A stretch of 64,000 nucleotides of DNA from Papaver somniferum (lineage: Eukaryota > Streptophyta > Magnoliopsida > Ranunculales > Papaveraceae). The stretch lies in assembly GCF_003573695.1 (NCBI RefSeq), contig NC_039363.1, forward strand, positions 154,282,406-154,346,405, given 5' to 3'. Below, piece after piece: positions 35,172-46,447 of the stretch. Under the pieces are notes generated by a model, which was not told where the DNA came from, made no database searches, and saw only the letters and a list, made by a program, of their open reading frames with translations. Made by a program: the position numbers and the translations under genes. Position 1 is the first letter of the stretch, and each line of letters opens with the position of its first letter.

Positions 35172-35204
<33 letters not shown>

Positions 35205-38200
35205 TATTCAAGCACCCTCATTTGTTCATAATCTTTATTTATGTATTAGTGTAGTTGATTAGTTATTAGTGGTTACAATGTGAGAGTAACATGTTCTCAT
35301 GGTTAAGGATAGTAATACACAAGCAACTAGTGGTTCACGAAGCATTATGATCTGAAAGTTAATGTGACTTGTATCTTTGGTACTGATTTTATATCCAAAA
35401 GGCGTTGCAACTAAAATGGTATCATCAAATTTACTTAGTTTTTTTTTTTTTTGTCACCACTTTTGTCTACTTATTTTAATTTTTGTTTCTTTCAGGTCTT
35501 TGTATTGAGGGATTACGCCAAGGAAACGCTTGCATTGAGATGGAGATCTTGGATGACAAGTTATTACATGGATCGCTATCTTAAGAATCAAACCTTCTAC
35601 AAGATTCAATCCCAGTCCATAATTGATAATCCAGACCAACGGATTGTAGATGATCTAAGTTCTTTTACAGGAACAGCACTTTCGTTTTCCTTGACACTCT
35701 TCAGTACTGCGGTAGACTTAGTATCATTTAGTAACATCCTCTTAGGTATATATCCTCCATTGTTTGTTATACTTATTGCGTACTCGCTCGGGGGAACAGC
35801 AATCAGTATCTTTCTTGGCAGGGTAGGTTTTCTTTCACTGAAGTTGTTATCTTAGCTCCAAATATGTGGTGGTTTTGCATTTTAGATGGTTATAGATGGT
35901 TCAACTTGGCTGCTTTGTTTCAACTTGTGATATATTGAAACTGTTCATGTAATGGAGTGCATGTGTTTCGAAATGCCTTGGGTTTTCAACCAACTCACTG
36001 GGCATGGTTTTAAACCCCAATTAGAGATTCATCTTATAACCAAGCTGTTATTATCTCCTGCCCAAATTAATTGAACAATCTTTTTTTTTTTTAATTTCTT
36101 GTAGGGACTTGTAAATTTGAATTTTCTTCAAGAGAAAAAAGAAGCCGATTTTCGATATGGGCTTGTACGTGTAAGAGAAAATGCTGAATCAATTGCTTTC
36201 TATGGTGGCGAGGAGAATGAGATTCAGCTACTGCTGCAGCGATTCAGAAGCGCTTTCGAAAACTTGAGTGTAAGGATTATTTTCTTGCATTGGTGTGATA
36301 TTGTTATTCTGCTCTCATTTCCAGTTTTTGTGGGATCTAGATTCTTTTTTTCATTGACTAGAAAGAAAGCCTTTAGGATCTCACTTGTCAGATGATTGTT
36401 TTGTAATGAACGGATGATAACATCTCCAAATAAGTTCCGTTATATAGGTAATTAAGTTGTTAAAGTGTGTGAAAACTGAAAAGTTAATCAAATGAGTTGA
36501 CCCCAACAAGTGTTTTCTTCTTGTACTTGTAAGATTTCTATCTTATGCATCAGACAGAATATATTGCAGCATTTTTGCCCATTTCATGCTGCACTGCAGC
36601 GATATGCCACAAGGTGATAGTGTTAATGGTCAATTTCTGCCGTGTATGCACTTTTTTTACTTTTGCTGATATTGACCAGTTATACACCATCTTCCATGTT
36701 ACGTGAATAAACTTGATTGGTCCATTATAATGTAGGATGTGTTCCTCGGCAATATGAGGCCTTCTAATATAGACTTGAAACAGAATTAGGAAACTCCTGA
36801 TGAAGCAAAAATTCCTCGAATACTAGGACAAGGAAATCAACAGAAAACATACTTGAAATAGGAAAACCCGAAAATCTTAAAGAGAAATGAAACAAGAAAT
36901 AGCAGCTAAGCTAGCAGAACTGATTAATACAGTTCCACTAGATAATCTACATCAGGTCCCCTTATTGAAGAGAAACTCAATCCCGAGTACGGCATAGGAA
37001 GAAGAATGTCGTCGCCGGAGAAAATAAAGGGAAGTACGTTAAATGAGGTTAGGTCAACGACATACTTGAAGACTAACATAAGTATCGTGTTTTCATTGTG
37101 TAGAATATATTCACAAAAGATTAGCTCATTGTGTAATATGTAACCTTAAAACAACGGGAGATGAGTTATTTATTTTAGCTTAAAACTTCTGGTCCAAAAC
37201 CAAACTTTGATTCTTCACAATGTGGGGCCAAGTAGATATTGTAACCGCAATGTCAATGTAACAATGTAAATGGAACTCTCTTCTTTTAATCAGTATCATT
37301 TTGTAGCAAAAACTTGAGGAATAGAGATAATTGTTATTTCTGTTACGACGCCCTATTTTTAAGACAAGTTCAAAATTAAAACCTCACCCTCCATTGAAGT
37401 TACCTTGTTTAAAACATCTACAAGGTTTCACTTCTAGTGCAGCTGTAAGGAATAACTGTACTCCTTACTTGACCCTGCAATGTTGACTTTATATTCAATT
37501 ATTTACTACCAGAGTTCGGCTGATTTCCATAAATATATGCTATATTAGTTTACATATGCATTCTAAAAGATTAATGGTGTTATACATTTTCTTGCTCACC
37601 TTTTTCATTTAATTGCAGCAACTGTTGATATCTTCTCGAAATCTGGAGTTCTTCACCAATGGTTACCGCTACTTAATTCAGATTCTTCCTGCCGCGGTTG
37701 TAGCTCCCATGTATTTTTCGGGAAAAATTGAGTTTGGAGTCATCAATCAGTCTGTATCAGCTTTTAATCATATACTTGGCGATTTCTCTCTTATTGTGTA
37801 CCAATTTCAGGCTATCAGTGCCTTTTCAGCTGTCATTGACCGTCTAGGTATAACTTCTCTTACTGTCTGTATGAGTAATTATGTTTTAACATTGACATGC
37901 CAAAATCTATTTTAAACAGGTATTTTTTAATTCCCATGCTGTCTCTCTGAATCCAGGGAACCATTTGGATTGAGGGGTTGTAAAACGGTTAAAAGGACTT
38001 GAATGCTGTTCAAAATCTTTGGCCTATACGCATGCCTCATTGCATTTGTTTTCTCGTTCCTCATATAGTTGTAGATATATTGAGGCGAATATATGGAAAT
38101 TAAGCTCTCACTGTTAGTTAACGCCTAGTTCTCTACATGATCCTAAATGGAAGATCCACCTGGATGTGGATGCCTTTAAATTATTGTGAAAATTTAACTT

Positions 38201-40515
38201 GTGATGTGCCTGCTTCAACCCATATAGGAGAGTTTGATGATGTACTGGATGGAAACTCTCAATCTTATTCGGATTCCATGCAAGGGATCACCATTGCGTA
38301 CAGTGATTCACGTGAATCCTCATTGCTGCAGTCTAATGGGATGGTTTCAGATAAGTGTATGAAGTTGCTGGATGTAAAGAACTTGAAGCTAGAAACACCA
38401 AAAAGTAAAACTACTCTTATCAGGAATTTATCGCTGGAGATGGACAACAAGGATCATTTACTGGTCAGTAGCTTCCACCACATACATGCTCAAATTATTC
38501 TCTATGGTATGAAGTTATTCACTATGTATGAATTATAGATCACGGGACCTAGTGGGTGCGGGAAGACATCACTGTTAAGAGCCATGGCTGGCCTTTGGAG
38601 TACTGGGGAGGGAAAAATTACGTTCTACATAAGAGACGGAGAAAATCCACAACTAGCTCTCTCTCCCAATACCTATCCGGTTCCTACTGAGAAACTTACT
38701 GCACGATACAAAGGCAAAAGAGCTAGGGGTATATTTTTCCTTCCTCAAAGACCATATATGGTTTTGGGAACGCTTCGCCAGCAACTGCTTTATCCTACAT
38801 GGAGTGAAAGCATGAATCCGATGGAAAGTACTAAATTCTCTGGTAAATCATCCAATTACAGGATTTGTTTTATGTTATTTTCCATGTTGTATGAATCTTT
38901 CATGTGAGTTCTTTGAAATGATATCTCGAGAGGCAGGTGGCAGCTGACTTGATGCATAATCTGTGAATAACAGTGGATCTAACTCCACCGTGTCACCTGA
39001 GTTACTTGCAAGTAACCCGTGATTCAAGGGTTTTGACATAGTATTCTCTTACCGAGTTACTCGGCGAGCATAGTGGGTTATATGTCTTTATGATACCCTA
39101 GTAAGCTAGTACTGTTTTTACCATTTGTGCCCTAAAGTTTTAGTTGTTTTTACCATTTCAACCTGAGTTTATCGGGACTCTGCGAGACTGAACCATGGGA
39201 CGACTCACCAAGTAACTCGGTGATGATTTTTCTAGCAACCATATGCCCCTAAACTGCTAGTCACAAGTAACTCGGCAGAATTGGTCCACACTGAGTGAAC
39301 CAAAGCATCATTGCTAGTAGAGTTTATAAAAGTATTTCATGAATTTTGCAGGTTCAATGGCTTCGTTATTTCAAGGACCAAGCCTTCCAGATACTGAGAA
39401 GCCCGCAGATGATGATCTTGTCCAGGTGCTAGAAGATGTTCGTCTGGGTTATGTATTATCTCGTTTTAAAGGACTTGATTCTACGTATGAATGGTCTAGC
39501 GTACTTTCCCTTGGTGAGCAGCAACGCCTTGCATTTGCACGTTTACTGCTTTCGAAGCCAAAGTTGGTATTGCTGGATGAATCTACCAGTGCCTTAGATG
39601 AAGATAATGAGGTATTCCTTCTTTTAATCTGTGTGGACCTGTTTGTTTCTAATTATTATGCTGACCTTCTTTTGAAACTGTCTCTTTTCTATGTTAGATA
39701 TTACTTTTCCCTTCAACTCAGAATGTGTAGAGTAGCGGTAGAGCTACATGAATTTATTTGGCAAGAGCTTAGATTAACCTTTGTCACATGGCACCTAATC
39801 TTATATCGAAAACCTTATATAGGCTTAAGCTTTTTCTTCAGATTTTTAGAGACATATGAGGTTGACTGTTAGTAGCTCGCCATTACCGCAATTATCGAGC
39901 TTCCATGGTGCTCCAAAAGACAATGATAGTTTTGACCGAATTGATAATCAGACTCATGTAAGCATAGTGATGGAGCATAATTAAGCAAACAAAATACGTA
40001 TTAGCAAGCAAGATGAATAGCAGATGCTGTCAGCGAACTTCCCCTAAGGATGTCCATATGTACCTTATTGCTTTACCTTCTCAGTTTCGAGCTTTAGCTG
40101 CTTGAAGCTCGATCAGTTAGTGGTTGGCAAAACATTTTTAGTATTAGAAGGGTGTACAGGTTTGACAACACAAAGAACCACATTATTAACTAGTAGCTTT
40201 TTGCAGAGTTATGTACATGTCTGTTTTCCATATTGTCTATCTCAACTTATATTCAGGTGTAGTAACGAACAATTATATGATTTATTTCACACTGTCAAAC
40301 ATTTGCAGGCTCATCTTTACAAGCAAATTGAAGCTGCGGGAATTACCTACATCAGTGTTGGGCATCGGAGGACACTTTATGAATTTCACTGCAGAGTCTT
40401 GCATATATCCAAGATGGACACTGGCACAGATTCTGATGGTAGCCAAAGGAATTGGCTTCTCAAACCCATCATCAATCAAGACAGTAGTACAGGCTCAGTT
40501 GAGCCTGTCAGTTAG
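34271..40515 (+). CDS. ABCD2: Half-size ABC transporter, ABCD2 (chloroplastic) type, 10 exons
   Basis: Exons by GT-AG and phase: 34,271-34,588; 34,679-34,886; 34,972-35,039; 35,496-35,822; 36,105-36,269; 37,619-37,847; 38,228-38,463; 38,539-38,842; 39,352-39,611; 40,309-40,515. They sum to 774 codons with the stop and no internal stop. The first ~100 residues are Ser/Thr/Asn-rich with few acids, like a plastid transit peptide. Residues ~107-440 form the ABC_membrane_2 domain with several membrane helices and the loop [14 protein letters not shown] (exon 5) typical of D-family half transporters. The nucleotide-binding domain has Walker [10 protein letters not shown] (~520-528), Q-loop FLPQRPYM (Gln ~587), signature LSLGEQQR (~670-677), Walker B LVLLDE (~690-695) and the H-loop His ~724. 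It would dimerise to form an ATP-driven exporter or importer in a plastid membrane. Arabidopsis ABCD2 is the only family member I know with a predicted plastid location; the substrate is unknown. An adjacent decayed tandem copy lies downstream. Confidence 0.93.
35174..35203. repeat. T30 homopolymer in intron 3 of the ABCD2-type gene
   Basis: Thirty consecutive T in the 456-bp intron 3. It could be the reverse complement of a poly(A) tail from a retroposed sequence, but no retroposon body is recognisable next to it. Confidence 0.6.
36270..37618 (+). other. Intron 5 of the ABCD2-type gene (1,349 bp)
   Basis: The longest intron. It holds no long open frame or recognisable repeat. It starts GTAAGG and ends ATTGCAG. 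Low coding potential on both strands. Confidence 0.6.
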
Positions 40516-41200
40516 AATGACAAGGGAACTTAGATTCTGTTAACAAAGATGCAAACATTGAAATGATTCTGTATCTTAAAAGTGTCTTCACCCACCGATG
40601 ATGAAGAGGGTACCTCGTACACAACAAGGTGGTAGGTAGTCTTCTCTAAACTACCCAACTAGATTGGATTAGGATTGCTCATCAATGCCTGGAATAACTG
40701 TTTATATATGATTTAGTTGGGGGATGATAGTCTTTTTATATATTGGACTACTCTTGTGATCAGGTCGTTGCAGATGTACACACTCGATTGTATCTCTATT
40801 CTATACTTGAATGTAAAGTATAAAGGGATTATTTTGCTGATGACACCCATATGGAGGTTCCAAGTGTTTCTTTTCATGACCCTCCAAAGATTATTGCATT
40901 TGTTTTTCTTATCTGCGCAATCATGAGTCTCTTCTAAAAGTTGGGTAGATACATATAACTCGTTGAAACAAATACAGATTGCATTTGTTGACTAGAAAAA
41001 AAGTAAAATATTAACTGGAGACGATCCAAGACTGTTGAACATCAAAAATACTCGCAACACAGGAAAAGCGTCAGGGAGGAGCAATGGTTTTCTCTAATCG
41101 TCTGATGATGCCCCTTTGTACCTGCCAACATCAATATGTACACGTCATATTCATGGTCCTCTACTGTTATAAGTAATACTAGCAGGGTCCCAGCAATTAA
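40516..41200 (+). other. Interval between the ABCD2-type gene and its decayed tandem copy
   Basis: It should contain the 3' UTR of the intact gene and any upstream region of the copy. No canonical AATAAA found close to the stop; AATGTAAAG at about 40,810 is a possible weak polyadenylation context. No other gene or repeat seen. Confidence 0.45.
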
Positions 41201-41337
41201 ATGAACAGAGCAAGGAGTAGGAGATCAATTCCAATCAGATTATTCTCTTGCTTTTCATCCTCCTCCCCAGCTCAGGATTCAGTCATCACAACTACTCTTA
41301 ATCAGCAAAAGGTACTATCATAATGGACTAATAGTAG

Positions 41338-41496
41338 TGTATTAGGAATATAAGGTCTAGTCAAGTCATGTTGACTTGACTGACTAAGTCTGTCTTATAA
41401 ATACATCTCAGTTGTGTCTGTAATTGACATCTGATTATAAAATTATAATCTTGTATAAGAACACTCTCTGTTCCTATCCATTATATAGATTTTACA
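41338..41496 (+). repeat. Left LTR of LTR-Prot
   Basis: TG...CA ends; TATAAATA at 41,396-41,403; an inverted-symmetric AGTCAAGTCA / TTGACTTGACTGACT region upstream of it. Followed directly by TGGTATCAATCGG (41,497). Confidence 0.9.
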
Positions 41497-41509
41497 TGGT
41501 ATCAATCGG
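41497..41509 (+). promoter_or_regulatory. Primer-binding site of LTR-Prot
   Basis: TGGTATCAATCGG abuts the LTR. The first eight bases match the TGGTATCA found at the primer site of plant LTR elements primed by initiator Met-tRNA; the following bases have drifted from GAGC. Confidence 0.7.
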
Positions 41510-41567
41510 GAAAGAAACCACGAACTTTTTTTTCGATCCTAGGTTTTCATCTCCAAACTTTTCTTTA

Positions 41568-41702
41568 ATGGAGAATGAATCTTTAGTTTCCGCTGCATCA
41601 TCATCGTCATCATCAAAAGGTTATAAGAGGAAGAAGAAAAAGAAAAAGAAGAATAAGAAATCAAATTTGATATTGAAGAAGCTTTTACTTCCGTTGCTCT
41701 AA
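41568..41702 (+). pseudogene. Short Ser/Lys-rich reading frame at the start of the LTR-Prot interior
   Basis: An ATG at 41,568 opens 44 codons: MENESLVSAASSSSSSKG followed by a run of Lys and LILKKLLLPLL, then TAA. A start this close to the primer site is where gag would begin, and Ser-rich starts occur in copia gag, but the Lys tract does not. It may be a gag stub or part of the captured transcript; I cannot decide. Confidence 0.35.
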
Positions 41703-41852
41703 TGATCAGAAATTTGTGGTGTTTTGGCTAGAACGATGATGAATTTCTATCTGATAGAGGTAATTGTATGATACAATTATGAATTTTTTCTGAGTTCTGG
41801 ATTTCAAATTAGGATATTTAAACTTAGGGTTCTTGAAATTGCTGGTTAGTGA

Positions 41853-43408
41853 TTGTGTTCTTTACAAAGACTCATTCATCTTTTGAACCCTAACCCTTCT
41901 ATGAAGCCGTTTCCTCTTCTAATCCTTCAAAACCTAATTTTTGGCCCATCAATTCACCATCACGACCACCACCATCAACATCAGCAGGAACAAGAGGTAT
42001 TAAATTCAACAACACCACCAAATTATCAACAACTAACTGCAACACCTGAATCAGGAGTAAGTTTGGGTTCTTGTAAATATTTCATGGATGTTTATATACG
42101 AATTCCACCGAAACACTATTCATTGATTCTTGATACTGGTAGTGATATCAATTGGATTCAATGCATACCTTGTCATGATTGTTTCGAACAGAATGGTCCT
42201 CATTATAATCCATACGAATCAAAGTCTTACAGAAATATCAGTTGTCATGATCCAAGATGTCAACTCGTTTCATCACCAGATCCTCCAAATCGTTTCATCA
42301 CCAGATCCTCCACAAACTTGTGATTCCGGCAGCAGCAACCAGACATGTCCTTATTACTACTGGTACGACGAAAATTCTAATACCTCTGGAGATTTGTCAC
42401 TGGAAACCTTCACAGTGAATGTGACAACACTAACCGGAGCTTCAGAATTCAAAGCAGCTGAGAATGTTATGTTTGGTTGTGGGCATTGGAATATAGTTTT
42501 ATTCCATGGAGCTTCTGGATTATTAGAACTAGGCCGAGGACCTTTATCCTTTTCTTCGCAGCTTCAATCGGTCTATTGACACACATTTTCTTACTGTCTT
42601 GTTGATAAAAACAGTGATTTGAGTGTTAATAGTACACTCATATTTGGTGAAGATCCGAGTCTTTTGAGCCATCCAAATTTGAATTATACTACATTGGTAG
42701 CAGCAGCGGGAAATGACAAAGAAACTTCTTATGTCGATACATTTTACTATGTCGAAATCAAAGGCATCGGGGTTGGAGATGAAGTGCTTGAAATTCCAGC
42801 AGGGACATGGGAATTGTCAGAACAAGACGCTAGGGGAACGATAATCGATTCGGGCCCTACTCTTAGATACTTTGCTGATCCTGCGTATGAGATGATAAGG
42901 AATGCATTTGCTAAGCAGGTTAAGGAGAATCCATTGGTGAAGGATTTCCCTATACTGGCTCCTTGTATGTTTCTGGTGTGGACATGATTGAATTGCCTGA
43001 ATTTGCTATTCTTTTCAAAGATGGAGCAGTATGGGAGATCCTATGAAAAATTACTTCATTCGACTTGATCCTGAGGAGATTGTTTGTCTTGCAATCTTGG
43101 GTACTCCTAAATCGTCTCTTTCGATATTGGGTAACTATCACCAACAAAACTTTCATATTTTGTATGACACCAAGAAATCTAGGTTAGGCTTTGCACCAAT
43201 GAAATGTGATGAAAGAGAAGCCATGAATGGATTATTGATGCTTGTTAATGGGAATTGCAATAACCAGAAAACAATGCGTAGTACTAATTCAGGGATTTTG
43301 CACTTTTATCAAACTTTGGAGTGTCATGAATCAAGTCATATGGGTAAACAACAATCACCAACAACTTATTATCAGCAACATCAACTTCTTATCAACAAGA
43401 TCAACTAA
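41853..43408 (+). pseudogene. Nepenthesin-type aspartic protease (family A1) pseudogene carried by LTR-Prot
   Basis: Intronless. The N-terminal part has a His/Gln-rich stretch and then ESGVSLGSCKYFMDVYI, and the first catalytic motif LILDTGSDINWIQC. The Cys-rich nepenthesin insert follows (CHDCFEQNGPHYNP, CHDPRCQLVSSPDPP, NQTCPYYYWYDENSNTSGD, NVMFGCGHWN). A 25-bp tandem duplication at about 42,263-42,313 shifts the frame. LGRGPLSFSSQLQSVY is followed by TGA (42,577) where a Gly codon is expected, then HTFSYCLVD in the same frame. The second catalytic region is GTIIDSGPTLRYF (the usual Thr after Gly is Pro). Two more shifts lie near 42,965 and 43,025 before the C-terminal LDPEEIVCLAILGTP and LGNYHQQNFHILYDTKKSRLGFAPMKC. 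Living homologues are secreted or vacuolar proteases. At least four lesions make it dead. Confidence 0.9.
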
Positions 43409-44087
43409 TTAACAACAACAACAACAACTTCAGCATCAATCCAACAGCAGTAGCAACTTCCGGGGAATATCAACATTCATATGGGTAATAATTTTTTAAT
43501 AAATTTTTCCCCATTTGTTCATTGTTACTTCTTTTTGTGTGTGTTTAGCATATGAAGTTATAATTTTCAATACCTAACTGGTCCTAAAAACAATTCAATA
43601 ACCAGTTATATAAATTGTTACTTCAAAACAAGTCATATCAATACCTTTATAGATATGGCTTTACAAACACCAGTTTCTCAATATCAATTTGAGTCTCTTT
43701 ACCAACAGAGAACACCAAAAACAATTTGAGTCTCTTAACCAACAGAGAACACCAAGATAAATTTGAGTCCCTTAAACAACAGAGAACACCAAAACGAATA
43801 CTTGAAGCTACTATTTCTACTGTTATCCACCTTGTGTCGCTGCTACTTCTAGTAGTATTGTTAATACTTCTGATACTTTTACTGGTGCTTCAATTTTAAC
43901 AACTCGTGTTGTTACTTCATCAAATTGTGTATGAATGATCCTGCAATTACTGCTATATGTGTTTCTGCTTAGCATTTATACTTCTGTTGTGTTAGTTCTT
44001 CTGATGTTGTAACTTCTTCATCTGTTGTTACGTATCCTTCATCAACTGTTGGCTGTTCTATTCCGCTGTACATTGCGAGTCTACTTG
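43409..44087 (+). other. LTR-Prot interior downstream of the protease
   Basis: Starts with CAACAACAACAA-rich sequence, then the 40-bp repeat array, then TACTTCTASTAGT-rich sequence up to the insertion of the nested element at 44,093. The remainder of this interior is 52,794-53,121. No gag or pol similarity recognised. Confidence 0.5.
43684..43800 (+). repeat. Three copies of a ~40-bp tandem repeat
   Basis: Unit AATTTGAGTCTCTTAACC followed by AACAGAGAACACCAA, at about 43,686, 43,726 and 43,764. Drift is low (CTCTTT/CTCTTA/CCCTTA). Confidence 0.85.
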
Positions 44088-44092
44088 AAGAC

Positions 44093-46447
44093 TGAAAAAG
44101 CGGGGGTCTAACAACCACACCCAATATTTCTCTTAGCAATATGTATGGACTAACTCCAATATACTTTTAAGAGAATCAACTAGACAGTCAAACTCAATCT
44201 TAATAGAAGTATATCAAAAAGTTATATCTCTCTTTCTCGATTCAATACTTACTCAAGTAAATAGAAATCTGCGAGTCTAATTGAATACAAGAGAAATCAC
44301 TTGAGCGGTACCAAAGACCAATGTTCAAGTATCAATCAATTTCAATAAACAACCAAAGGTTGGATTTCCCAATTAATTGATTTAACGCACAACCTGTGAT
44401 ATTTCAAGTATATAACAAAATATAATGCGGAAAAGAAATAACACAGACACCAGAAGTTTTGTTAACGAGGAAACTGTAAATGTAGAAAAACCTCGGGACC
44501 TAGTCCAGATTGAACACGCACTGTATTAAGCCGCTACAGACACTAGCCTACTACAAACTAACTTCGGTCTGACTGTAGTTGAACCCCAATCAATCTCATA
44601 CTGATCCAAGGTACAGTTGCGCTCCTTACGTCTCTGATCCCAGCAGGATACTACACACTTGATTCTCTTAGCTGATCTCACCTACAACAAAGAATTGCTA
44701 CGACCCAAAATCGAAGACTTTAATAAACAAATCTATATCACACAGAAAAGTCTACGGTAATAGATAAATCGTCTGTCTCCTACGGAAATACCTACGAGTT
44801 TTTGTTCCGTCTTTTGATAAATCAAGGTGAACAGGAACCAATTGATAACCTGGACTTATATTCCTGAAGAACAGCCTAGAATTATCAATCACCTCACAAT
44901 AATCTTAATCGACTAGCGAAAGAAGATATTGCGGAATCACAAACGATGATACGAAGATGTTTGTGACTTTTTTTATATCTTGCCTATCGGAGAAATCAAT
45001 CTCAAGCCAATCGTATGGTTGTACTTAGTACGATAAAAACAACAAGATCAGATCACACAACTACAAGAAAAGTAGTATCGGTCTGGCTTCACAATCCCAA
45101 TGAAGTCTTCAAGTCGTTAACCTACAGGGTCTCGGTAGAAACCTAAGGTTAAAGGAGAATCGACTCTAGATAATACAACTAGTATCACACAGGAGGTGTG
45201 GGGATTAGGTTTCCCAGTTGCTAGAGGTCTCCCTTATATAGTCTTTCAAATCAGGGTTGGCAATCAATGTTAGCTTAGTAACAAAGCATTCAATATTCAC
45301 CGTTAGATGAAAACCTGATTAGATTCAAGCTAATATCTTTCAACCGTTAGATCGAAACTTAGCTTGTTACACACAAATGAAATGCACGTTTATTTAGGTT
45401 TGGGTAACCGTACCCAAACATGTACATCTAGTTGGTTCAACAGTAGTTAACCAAATGGTTAGCCATATGAGCAATTTCATATCAACCATATTCTTCTGTA
45501 CCATAACTAGTTCAAATGAACTAGTTAGAGAGTTGTTCAATTGCTTAGATATTATAAGTATACAAGACATAATCTAAGCAAAAATGATTTGATTCACTCG
45601 AATCGATTCATGAACTTTATAGCCACGGTTTGAAAACCTGCATTCCTTATTTAATATAAGTTTAAGTTCAAGAATAATCGTTTTTAGAAAATAACCAAAT
45701 CAAGTACGCGGATTGGTACGTGGACTTAAGTACCAAGAATAAGTTTGTTTTCAATTCACAAACTCCAGCAGAAATTTTCGAGATGAGAACCTCCGACTGT
45801 ACGCGGACTCTAGTTCCGGTTTTCCTGAGCAGCAAAGTACGCATACTTTGGTTCATGGAATAAGGACTTAAACATGTATGAGTTACCACATAATGCTTAT
45901 ATCCAACCATGGTTATATAATCTAAACTCTCATTTCAATCATTGAAACATTCTTAGAGGACGTTATATAGTTGTTGTTCACACACTATTTTTCGTCAAAG
46001 CAATTTTCAAGTAATTGAAACTTAATATGACTTTCGTCACTAGTAAAGATGAACTTGGCCAAAGCGAAATCTTACCAACACATATTTCGAGAAATAGATA
46101 AGCAAGATAAACTCGGTTCGAAGTAGCAAATGTGTATAATCAAAGTCTATACAGCAAAACGACTTTTGTCTCAAGATAGGATATAGAGTAGATAGAATTT
46201 TGAGTGATAGATAAGTTCAACTCTCCACATACCTTTTAGTCGATGAAGTTCCACCAGTTCCTTGAGTAGTTCTTCGTCTTTGTATGATGATTTCCATGGA
46301 GTCTTGAGCTCAACTACACTTTCTATCCTAGTCCAAGACTTAGCTATAAGTAGACTAGAAATCAAGACTTATAGTTTTGATCACTAACATTGACAAACAT
46401 GCTTGAGATAGCAACGCATGCGAGTTCGACTGAGCACTGCTCTAACA
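44093..46447 (-). repeat. 3' LTR (left copy, 2,355 bp) of the nested large element
   Basis: Matches 49,613-51,961 end to end with only scattered substitutions and small indels. A minus-strand TATATAAGGG (plus 45,231-45,241) is a plausible TATA box, about 1.2 kb into the LTR. Small open frames in it are not protein-like. Confidence 0.9.

Noticed and set aside
35174..35203. T30 in intron 3 as the tail of a minus-strand SINE or LINE
   Set aside because: No target duplication or retroposon body could be found beside it; reported only as a homopolymer.
43684..43800. CRISPR-like spaced repeats
   Set aside because: Direct tandem ~40-bp units without unique spacers, in a eukaryotic genome; a simple minisatellite.
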